From: an uncultured Amaricoccus sp.
GTDB taxonomy: Bacteria > Pseudomonadota > Alphaproteobacteria > Rhodobacterales > Rhodobacteraceae
Reading direction: 5' to 3'
Assembly: GCF_937858865.1 (NCBI RefSeq)
Contig: NZ_CALLYO010000276.1
Location: 1 to 7,383 of the forward strand
Length of the DNA: 7,383 nt
Part shown: positions 1 through 5,505 of the stretch, piece by piece
Numbering within the stretch: the stretch's first letter is position 1
How the letters are laid out: each line of letters opens with the position of its first letter
The notes under the pieces: generated by a model
Databases searched by the model: none
What the model was told of the DNA's origin: nothing
What the model saw: only the letters and a program-made list of their open reading frames with translations
Program-made: the position numbers and the translations under genes

Positions 1-1
1 A

Positions 2-39
2 GCGCCGCTCCGGCCTTCTGCAGAAGGCCGGAGCGGCGC
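2..39. repeat. 38-bp perfect palindrome (possible terminator hairpin)
   Basis: Bases 2 to 39 are perfectly self-complementary around a central CTGCAG, so the RNA could form a stem of about 17 bp with a minimal loop. There is no T-run after it on either strand, so it is not a classical Rho-independent terminator. It could still end transcription of a gene to the left, or be a protein-binding site. It lies about 35 bp inside the putative insertion-sequence end, so it may belong to that element. The window starts here, so its context is missing. Confidence 0.55.
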
Positions 40-73
40 CCGAGAACCCTGAAACAGCATGAAACCGAAAGGG

Positions 74-123
74 GGTCCAGTTCCTGCTGTCGCCTCTGGC
101 CCAGTTCCTGATGTCGTTTGACA
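74..123. mobile_element. Putative IS21-like insertion-sequence end (two direct repeats, terminal CA)
   Basis: Two near-identical 19-bp units, GGYCCAGTTCCTGMTGTCG, occur at 74-92 and 98-116 with a 24-bp period and differ at two positions. They are followed by TTTGACA ending at 123. Read inward from the right the element would begin TGTCAAACGACATC. IS21-family elements have TG...CA termini and several short direct repeats near each end that bind the transposase; this arrangement matches that pattern. The body of the element, including any istA/istB genes, would lie left of the window. No target-site duplication can be checked because only one end is visible. It could also be a remnant or an unrelated repeat. 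Confidence 0.5.
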
Positions 124-299
124 GCGTCCTCGGGCGGGCTCCTGAGCGTCGCCGTGGCCTCTTGAAATCTACCGGTTCGGCCTTCCCCTGCCGTTCGATC
201 CGAGGCCGATCGGCCTGGCATTCCGAGCGCCGAAGCGCGACGACGCCCGGGACATGTCCCCGCGAAGCGGGTAGGGAAGGGGGCCGGACAGGAGTGGAC
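124..299. other. Leader region upstream of the antiporter, with two palindromes
   Basis: This 176-bp non-coding stretch separates the putative insertion-sequence end from the antiporter start. It contains two perfect palindromes, AGGCCGATCGGCCT at 203-216 and GGGACATGTCCC at 249-260, and a short hairpin CCCGC-GAA-GCGGG at 259-271. I see no convincing -35/-10 pair; TTGAAA at 162-167 lacks a partner at the right distance. The antiporter frame stays open back to an ATG at 111, but that codon lies within the mobile-element repeat and the upstream peptide looks non-coding (polar, Arg-rich, no membrane helix). Confidence 0.4.
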
Positions 300-1511
300 A
301 TGTATCTCAATGCCGCCGTGCTGGCGCTGGTTGCCGCGGCCTACGCGCTCCTCTCCGGGCGGGTGGAGCGGTCGCGGGTCAGCGGCCCGATCCTCTTCGT
401 CCTCGCCGGGCTGCTGCTCGGGCCGGCGCTGCTCGGGACGCTGGCGCTCGACGCGACGATCGGCGATCTCCGCCTGCTCGCCGAGATCACCCTCTCGATG
501 GTCCTCTTCTCCGATGCCGCCAACGCCGACATCGACCAGATCCGCCGCACCCGCTTCCTGCCCCGCCGCCTGCTCTTCGTCGGCCTGCCGCTGACCATCC
601 TCCTCGGGTTCGCCCTCGCCCTCCCGCTCCTGCCCGGCCTGGGGCTTCTCGAGGCCGCGCTCCTCGCCACCGCGCTCGCCCCGACCGATGCCGCACTCGG
701 CAAGCCGGTCGTCGTCAATCCCGCCGTTCCGCCGGCGATCCGCGAGAGCCTCAACTTCGAGAGCGGCCTCAACGACGGCATCTGCGTGCCCGTCATCGTG
801 CTGCTGCTCGGCGCCGCCGCCGGCGAGGCGCACGGTGGCGGCACCCTCGGGCACATCCTCCTGACCGTGGTCGAGGAGATCGGCATCGGCCTCCTCGTCG
901 GCGCCGCCATCGCCATCCCGGGCGCCTTGCTCGTCGGGCGCGCCCGCGCCGCCGGCTGGATCGGCCCGAACTGGACCGGCGTCCCGGCGATGGGGCTCGC
1001 CGTCGCCTGCTTCGCCCTCGCCCAGGGGATCGGCGGCTCGGGTTTCATCGCCTGCTTCGTCGGCGGCCTCGCCTTCGGCGCCAGGCGGCCCGACCGCCAC
1101 GAGCTGCTCCACGCCGCCGAAGGCGCGGGCGACCTGCTGTCGCTCTTCACCTGGGTGGTCTTCGGCGCCCTCGTGGTGCCGCAGGTCGCCGATGCGGTGA
1201 CGCTGCCGGTGATCCTCTACGCCGTCCTCAGCCTGACCGTCGTGCGGATGCTCCCGGTATGGCTCTGCCTGCGCGGCACCCGCATCGTGCCGCACGACCG
1301 GCTCTTCATCGGCTGGTTCGGTCCGCGCGGCCTCGCGAGCATCGTCTTCGGCGTGCTGATCCTGTCGGCCGGCCTGCCGGGCGCCGACACCCTCGCGGCG
1401 ACCATCGTCTGCACCGTGCTCCTCAGCGTCGTCGCCCACGGCGCGAGCGCCGGCCCGCTGATCCGCGCCCTCGCCCCCGGCTGGGCGGAGCGCACCGCCC
1501 CCACGCCCTGA
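300..1511 (+). CDS. CPA1-type cation/proton antiporter
   Basis: Predicted 403-residue integral inner-membrane protein that exchanges Na+ or K+ for protons, so it would serve pH and cation homeostasis. The start at 300 is chosen because AGGAG lies at 290-294 and the first hydrophobic helix begins at once; an in-frame GTG at 294 and an ATG at 111 are less likely. About 11-13 hydrophobic segments cover almost the whole chain. Family hallmarks are ALAPTDAALG with Asp130, the NFESGLNDG motif with Asn158-Asp159 (the ion-binding ND pair of electroneutral CPA1 exchangers), and GWFGPRGLAS at 338-347 with Arg343, matching the conserved GxRG segment of NhaP-like proteins. There is no C-terminal TrkA-N/RCK domain, and the length is that of the membrane domain alone. 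A potassium channel gene follows after 13 bp, which supports a role in cation balance. Ion specificity cannot be read from sequence. Confidence 0.88.
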   Translation: MYLNAAVLALVAAAYALLSGRVERSRVSGPILFVLAGLLLGPALLGTLALDATIGDLRLLAEITLSMVLFSDAANADIDQIRRTRFLPRRLLFVGLPLTILLGFALALPLLPGLGLLEAALLATALAPTDAALGKPVVVNPAVPPAIRESLNFESGLNDGICVPVIVLLLGAAAGEAHGGGTLGHILLTVVEEIGIGLLVGAAIAIPGALLVGRARAAGWIGPNWTGVPAMGLAVACFALAQGIGGSGFIACFVGGLAFGARRPDRHELLHAAEGAGDLLSLFTWVVFGALVVPQVADAVTLPVILYAVLSLTVVRMLPVWLCLRGTRIVPHDRLFIGWFGPRGLASIVFGVLILSAGLPGADTLAATIVCTVLLSVVAHGASAGPLIRALAPGWAERTAPTP

Positions 1512-1524
1512 CACCCGGAGCCCG

Positions 1525-1854
1525 ATGCCCGCCTTCCCCCATCTCCGCTCGATCTTCCGCGGCCTCCGCCTCGCCTTCGCCGAGCCCGAGGTCCGCGCGC
1601 TCGCCATGCTCGCCGGAGCGCTGATCGCCTTCGCGACGGTCTTCTACCGCCTGATCGAGGGCTGGGCGCTGGTCGACGCCTTCTATTTCTCGGTCGTGAC
1701 CATCGCCACCGTCGGATACGGCGACTTCGCGCCCCATACCGTGATCGGCAAGCTCTTCACCGTCGGCTACATCTTCGCCGGCATCGGGCTCTTCGTCGCC
1801 GCCGCGACCAGCATCGCACAAGCCGTGATCCGCTCCACGCCGCCGAAGGAGTGA
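1525..1854 (+). CDS. Small two-helix potassium channel (Ion_trans_2)
   Basis: A 109-residue protein with the plan of a minimal K+ channel: a short amphipathic N-terminus, a first membrane helix around residues 25-41, a pore helix with the selectivity filter TVGYGD at 62-67, and a second helix around 74-98. The filter is the standard K+ signature. There is no voltage-sensor segment, no RCK/TrkA-N domain and no cyclic-nucleotide domain, so gating cannot be inferred; the functional form would be a tetramer. The start has CGGAG at 1516-1520, four bases upstream. It sits 13 bp after the antiporter stop and is probably co-transcribed with it, so the pair may act together in K+/H+ balance. It converges with the GntR-family gene; the 99 bp between them show no clear terminator. 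Confidence 0.88.
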   Translation: MPAFPHLRSIFRGLRLAFAEPEVRALAMLAGALIAFATVFYRLIEGWALVDAFYFSVVTIATVGYGDFAPHTVIGKLFTVGYIFAGIGLFVAAATSIAQAVIRSTPPKE

Positions 1855-1953
1855 CGGCGGCCAGCCATCGTCTTCCGTGCCGCGAGCCGCTTCGGCCGCG
1901 CTTCCTCGGGCGGACCTCTCGACACTCCCGCCGGCCCGCGGCCGCCCTCCCGA

Positions 1954-2646
1954 TCAGGGGCCCAGCTGCGGCATCAGGCTGTGGTAGGCGGCCTCGATGT
2001 CGGCCCGGAGCGCCGCGCGAACGGCGGCCGCGTCGCCGGCCGCGAGCGCCTCGACCATCTCGCGGTGGTGGGTATTGGCGATCGCATAGCTCGCGTGCAG
2101 CTTGTGGAAGTAGGGGCTGATCTGCAGCCACAGATCCTCGATGATCCGCAGCAGGATCTCCGACCCCGAGGCGCGGTAGATGGCGAAGTGGAGCGCCCGG
2201 TTGCCGCGCAGGTAGCCCTTGAGGTCGCCGGCCGCGGCTGCTGCCTCGACCGCGGCCAGATGGCCCGCCGCGGCCTCGACGTCCGCGGGCGTCGCGCGCG
2301 CCACGCCCCAGCCGGCGGCGAGCGCCTCGATCTCCAGCCGCACGTTGCGCAGGTCGGTCAGGCGATCGCGGCTGAGCCGCGGGATGCCCACCGAGCGCCC
2401 GGAGACGATGGTGAGCGCATTCGCCGCCGTCAGCCGCTTCAGCGCCTCGCGGACCGGCATCGGGCTCACGCCGAACGCATCGGCCAGCCCGTGGATGGTG
2501 ATCGTCTCGCCCGGTGGCAGGCGGCCGTCGAGGATGAGGTCGCAGAGCTGCCGGTGAACCTTGTCCTGAAGCGTGTCGCGCGACAGCGGCGTGATCAGCG
2601 CCGCCGGGCTCGCCATCAGGCCGGCCGCCTCCCTGCCGTCGCTCAC
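1954..2646 (-). CDS. GntR-family transcriptional regulator, FCD (FadR) subfamily
   Basis: A 230-residue regulator, typical length for this subfamily. The GTG start at 2646-2644 is preferred because a near-perfect Shine-Dalgarno, AAGGAGGTGG, lies six bases upstream; the longer frame beginning at 2679 would contain that site, and an ATG at 2616 lacks one. Residues about 21-85 form the winged helix-turn-helix, with the recognition part GVSPMPVREALKRL (59-72), a classic GntR signature. Residues about 95-225 are the all-helical FCD effector domain: RLEIEALAA at 103, then N149-x3-H153, H193/H194 and H222 in the positions that bind a metal ion and carboxylate ligands in this family (Asn replaces the usual Asp). 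It is divergent from the binding-protein operon and is probably its local repressor, released by a sugar, sugar acid or breakdown product. That effector is inference. Confidence 0.9.
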   Translation of the reverse strand: MSDGREAAGLMASPAALITPLSRDTLQDKVHRQLCDLILDGRLPPGETITIHGLADAFGVSPMPVREALKRLTAANALTIVSGRSVGIPRLSRDRLTDLRNVRLEIEALAAGWGVARATPADVEAAAGHLAAVEAAAAAGDLKGYLRGNRALHFAIYRASGSEILLRIIEDLWLQISPYFHKLHASYAIANTHHREMVEALAAGDAAAVRAALRADIEAAYHSLMPQLGP

Positions 2647-2650
2647 CGGA

Positions 2651-2660
2651 CCACCTCCTT
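2651..2660 (-). promoter_or_regulatory. Strong Shine-Dalgarno deciding the GntR start
   Basis: Read on the minus strand this is AAGGAGGTGG, almost the full anti-16S complement, ending six bases (from GGAGGT) before the GTG at 2646. It decides the start in favour of GTG over the upstream and downstream ATG codons in the same frame. Confidence 0.8.
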
Positions 2661-2701
2661 CTCTATCCCGTCGACGCACCGCCGGTGCCCGAATGGCAGG
2701 A

Positions 2702-2735
2702 AGTATATTGATCCGAGATCAAATATCTATACGCT
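2702..2735. promoter_or_regulatory. Divergent promoter island with candidate GntR operator
   Basis: This is the only AT-rich stretch in a very GC-rich window and lies between two divergent genes. It contains a perfect hexamer inverted repeat, TTGATC (2708-2713), CGA, GATCAA (2717-2722), the right size for a GntR-family dimer. On the minus strand TATACT (2707-2702) matches the -10 consensus at five of six positions and abuts the repeat, so a bound regulator would block its own promoter. On the plus strand the left half TTGATC could act as a -35, with a weak -10 such as TACGCT at 2730-2735 after 16 bp. The palindrome is directly visible; its use as operator and the promoter assignments are inferred. 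Confidence 0.55.
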
Positions 2736-2744
2736 TCGACTCGA

Positions 2745-2782
2745 CCGGGGCGGAATCCCGGGGAAGCGGCCGGGAACCGGCC
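2745..2782 (+). other. Two small hairpins in the leader of the binding-protein mRNA
   Basis: CCGGG (2745-2749) pairs with CCCGG (2757-2761), and GGCCGG (2768-2773) pairs with CCGGCC (2777-2782) across a GAA triloop. The second hairpin ends just before the AGAGGGGAGGA ribosome-binding site of the binding-protein gene (GGAGG at 2789-2793). They may stabilise the 5' end or merely reflect high GC content; there is no sign of a known riboswitch. Confidence 0.35.
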
Positions 2783-2803
2783 CAGAGGGGAGGATTGAAA
2801 GCG

Positions 2804-3922
2804 ATGGCCCTTTCGGTCAGGGGACTGCTGGCGGGCGCCGCAGCCGGCGCGCTGCTCTTCGCCGGCGCCGCGGAGGCGCAGGAGAAGCACAGGATCTTCC
2901 TGAGCATGAGCTACATCGGCAACGACTGGCAGGCCGAGGCCGCCAACATGGTCAAGGCCATGGCCGCGCACCCGAACTTCGCCGACCGCGTCGACCTGCA
3001 GGTCCAGGTCTCCGGGCCCAACGCCCAGCGCCAGATCCAGCAGATCAACGCCATGGTGCAGGGCGGCGCCGACGCGATCGTCGTCTATCCGATCTCGCCG
3101 ACCGCGCTGAACCAGGTGGTGAAGAACGCCTGCGACAAGGGCGTCACCGTCATCGCCTACGACGCCGAGATCACCGAGCCCTGCGCCTACAACGTCCACA
3201 TCGACCAGGAGGAGGCGGGCCGGGTGACCGCCGAGTGGCTGGTCGACAAGCTCGGCGGCAAGGGCGACATCGTCGCGATTACCGGCGTGCCCGGCACCTC
3301 GGTCGACGACCAGCGCACCGCCGCGGCCAAGGAGGTCTTCGCCAGGCACCCCGACATCCACATCGTCGCCGAGGCGGTCGGCATGTGGAGCCAGGCCGTC
3401 GCCCGCACCGAGCTCTCGAAGATCACCGCCACCCGCGGCTGGGACGACATCGACGGCCTCTGGATGCAGGTCGGCTGCTTCACCGCCAACGCGATGCAGC
3501 TCGAGGCCGGCAAGACGCCCGACCAGCTCCTGCCCTGCGCCGGCGAGGGCTCGAACGGTGGCCGCATCCAGATGCTGCCGATCGACACCGAGGTCGAGGG
3601 TGCGGCGATGCCCTACGCGCCCCTCGGCGCGCCGCGCATCTCCTACGCCTCGCCGCCCTATTCCGGCGGCCTGGCGCTCAAGCTCGCCGTCGACGTCCTC
3701 GAGGGCAAGGAGGTGCCGAAGACCACCATCCTGCCGCTGCCCCTCGTCACCAACGAGACGATCAAGCTCTGCCAGGAAGGCACCTGGGAGGAGATGAAGG
3801 CCGGCTGCAACGTCTTCCAGCCCGCGCTCGTCTCCAACCCCGGCTGGTTCGCCTCGATCTTCTCCGAGGCCACCCCGGAGATCGGCCTTGCCGCCGCCCT
3901 CGTCGGCCAGCCGGAAGGCTGA
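2804..3922 (+). CDS. Periplasmic sugar-binding protein of a CUT2-type ABC transporter
   Basis: A 372-residue secreted solute-binding protein of the RbsB-like type (Peripla_BP_4). The ATG at 2804 is chosen because GGAGG lies at 2789-2793 and it opens a textbook Sec signal peptide: Arg6, a hydrophobic core and AEA before a likely cut after Ala25. The mature chain shows the two-lobe fold's marks: a first strand RIFLSMSYIGNDWQ, then GADAIVVYPISPTALNQVV and a GVTVIAYDAEI strand, as in ribose- and galactose-binding relatives, but it is about 60-70 residues longer than RbsB. The mature part has six cysteines (110, 127, 225, 245, 323, 335), which is many for this family. It is the first gene of the operon, followed by its ATPase and permease, and faces a GntR regulator. 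The likely ligand is a monosaccharide, polyol or similar small molecule; no specific one can be named. Confidence 0.88.
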   Translation: MALSVRGLLAGAAAGALLFAGAAEAQEKHRIFLSMSYIGNDWQAEAANMVKAMAAHPNFADRVDLQVQVSGPNAQRQIQQINAMVQGGADAIVVYPISPTALNQVVKNACDKGVTVIAYDAEITEPCAYNVHIDQEEAGRVTAEWLVDKLGGKGDIVAITGVPGTSVDDQRTAAAKEVFARHPDIHIVAEAVGMWSQAVARTELSKITATRGWDDIDGLWMQVGCFTANAMQLEAGKTPDQLLPCAGEGSNGGRIQMLPIDTEVEGAAMPYAPLGAPRISYASPPYSGGLALKLAVDVLEGKEVPKTTILPLPLVTNETIKLCQEGTWEEMKAGCNVFQPALVSNPGWFASIFSEATPEIGLAAALVGQPEG

Positions 3923-3936
3923 GGCGCCGCCCACCC

Positions 3937-3962
3937 GGCCGCGCCCGGCAGCGGGCGCGGCC
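3937..3962 (+). other. Intercistronic hairpin after the binding-protein gene
   Basis: GGCCGCGCCCG (3937-3947) and CGGGCGCGGCC (3952-3962) form a perfect 11-bp G/C stem with a GCAG loop, 14 bp after the binding-protein stop and just before the ATPase ribosome-binding site (AGGAG, 3970-3974). There is no T-run. Hairpins at this position in binding-protein operons are known to protect the upstream message from 3' decay and let the binding protein be made in excess over the membrane parts; that role is inferred here. Partial termination is the alternative. Confidence 0.6.
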
Positions 3963-3981
3963 ATCCCGCAGGAGCCGGCGC

Positions 3982-5505
3982 ATGCCCGCGACGCCCGCCG
4001 TCGAGTTCGACGGCATCCGCAAGACCTTCGGCGCGACCACCGCCCTCGACGGCGTCTCCTTCGCCATTCCCGAGGGCGCCGTCCACGCGCTCCTCGGCGA
4101 GAACGGCGCCGGCAAGTCCACGGCGGTCAAGCTCCTCGCCGGCCTGCTCCGCCCGACCGAGGGCACGATCCGCATCCACGGCCGGCCGCACGCCGGCGCC
4201 AGCCCGCGCGCCGCGCACGCCCTCGGCGTGCAGACCGCCTTCCAGGAGATGACCCTCGTCCGCGACCTCACGGTCCTCGACAACATCCTCCTGCCCTACG
4301 CCCCCATGGGCCCGACCGGCCTCATCCGCCGCACCGCCGCCCGCGCCGCGGTGGCCGGCCACCTCGAGGCCCTCGGCTTCGCCGTCGACCTCGACGCCGA
4401 GATCGCCGAGCTCGAGCTCTCCGTCCGCCAGAAGATCGAGATCGCCCGCGCCCTCTGGCGCCGCCCCCGCGTCCTCCTCCTCGACGAGCCGACCTCGACG
4501 CTCGCCGGCCGCGACGTCGACTGGCTGGGCGAGATCATCGCCGCCGAGCGGAAGCGCGGCACCACCGTCGTCTTCATCACCCACCGCATGCGCGAGGTCC
4601 GCGCCTTCTGCGACTCGCTCACCATCCTGCGCAACGGCCGGCACATCGTCTCCGGCCCCGTCGCCGGCATCTCCGACGCCGAGGTCATCGAGAAGATCAT
4701 CGGCCGCTCCATCGAGCAGACCTTCCCGCCGCGCCCCGCCGCCGCTCCCCTGGGCGCGCCGGTCTTCGGCGTCCGCGACCTCTCGGTCGGCACGAAGCTC
4801 GCCGGCGTCAGCCTCGACCTGCATCGGGGCGAGATCCTCGGCATCGCCGGCCTGCAGGGCATGGGCCAGCAGGACCTCTTCCTCGCCTGCTTCGGCATGA
4901 CCGAGCTCCGCGCCGGCAGCATCCTCGTCGACGGCCGCCCGGTCCGCCTCGGCTCCCCCGCCGACGCCATCCGCGCCAACGTCGCCATCGGCCTCGTGCC
5001 CGAGGACCGCAAGACCGAGGGCCTCTTCCTCAAGCTCTCCGGCCGCACCAACGCCTCGATCCCGGTCGTCTCGCGCTTCGCGCCCCGCGGCCTCATCGAC
5101 GGCGCCGCCGAGACGCGGGCCGTCGGCGCCGCCTTCGACGCCGTCGAGGTCGACCGCCGCGCACTCTTCACCCGCGCCGGCGCCTTCTCCGGCGGCAATC
5201 AGCAGAAGATCGCCATCTCCCGCTGGCTCGTCGCCGAGAGCCGCATCCTGCTGCTCTTCGACCCCACCCGCGGCATCGACGTCGGCACCAAGCACGAGCT
5301 CTACCGGATGATGCGCGCCTACGTCGCCGCCGGCGGCTCGATCCTCTTCCACTCGACCGAGATCCCCGAGCTCATCCATCTCTCCGACCGCGTCCTCGTC
5401 CTCTACGACGGCCGCATCGCCGCCGAGCTCGCGGGCGAGGCGATCACCGAGCCCGCCATCATGCGCCCCGCCCTCGGCCACGACCACGCCGGGCAGGCCG
5501 CATGA
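3982..5505 (+). CDS. Double-domain ATPase of a CUT2-type sugar ABC transporter
   Basis: A 507-residue cytoplasmic protein with two fused ABC domains, the usual RbsA/MglA layout. The ATG at 3982 follows AGGAG by seven bases; the frame is open far upstream only because the DNA is so GC-rich. Domain 1 has Walker A GENGAGKST (39-47), the Q-loop in TAFQEM, Walker B LLLDEPT (Asp168, Glu169) and the switch His201, but its signature reads LELSVRQKIEIA instead of LSxGxxQ. Domain 2 has an intact signature FSGGNQQK (402-409), but its Walker A is GLQGMGQQD (290-298, no Lys) and its Walker B reads LLFDPTRGID, with Phe426-Asp427 where Asp-Glu is usual. Thus one composite site (domain 1 Walker with domain 2 signature) should hydrolyse ATP and the other should not. 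It overlaps the permease gene by ATGA, implying translational coupling. Confidence 0.92.
   Translation: MPATPAVEFDGIRKTFGATTALDGVSFAIPEGAVHALLGENGAGKSTAVKLLAGLLRPTEGTIRIHGRPHAGASPRAAHALGVQTAFQEMTLVRDLTVLDNILLPYAPMGPTGLIRRTAARAAVAGHLEALGFAVDLDAEIAELELSVRQKIEIARALWRRPRVLLLDEPTSTLAGRDVDWLGEIIAAERKRGTTVVFITHRMREVRAFCDSLTILRNGRHIVSGPVAGISDAEVIEKIIGRSIEQTFPPRPAAAPLGAPVFGVRDLSVGTKLAGVSLDLHRGEILGIAGLQGMGQQDLFLACFGMTELRAGSILVDGRPVRLGSPADAIRANVAIGLVPEDRKTEGLFLKLSGRTNASIPVVSRFAPRGLIDGAAETRAVGAAFDAVEVDRRALFTRAGAFSGGNQQKIAISRWLVAESRILLLFDPTRGIDVGTKHELYRMMRAYVAAGGSILFHSTEIPELIHLSDRVLVLYDGRIAAELAGEAITEPAIMRPALGHDHAGQAA

Noticed and set aside
111..299. N-terminal extension of the antiporter from an ATG at 111
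   Set aside because: The ATG falls inside the putative insertion-sequence repeat, the added residues are Arg-rich and lack membrane helices, and a ribosome-binding site sits just before the ATG at 300.
1855..1953. Terminator between the convergent K+ channel and regulator genes
   Set aside because: Only a 4-bp stem (GCCG-CTT-CGGC at 1886-1896) is visible with no T-run on either strand, so no terminator can be supported.
2663..3964. Minus-strand open frame (433 codons) opposite the binding protein
   Set aside because: Low-complexity translation rich in Gly, Asp, Val and Leu; the plus strand encodes a clear signal peptide and sugar-binding fold.
1981..3981. Plus-strand extension of the ATPase frame back to 1981
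   Set aside because: Upstream of 3982 the translation is Arg/Gly/Ala-rich with no domain and crosses the regulator and binding-protein genes in other frames; the ABC domain and a good ribosome-binding site begin at 3982.
3658..5487. Long minus-strand open frame (609 codons) opposite the ATPase
   Set aside because: Low-complexity Asp/Glu/Gly/Ala translation mirrors the G/C third-position bias of the ATPase gene on the plus strand; no recognisable domain.
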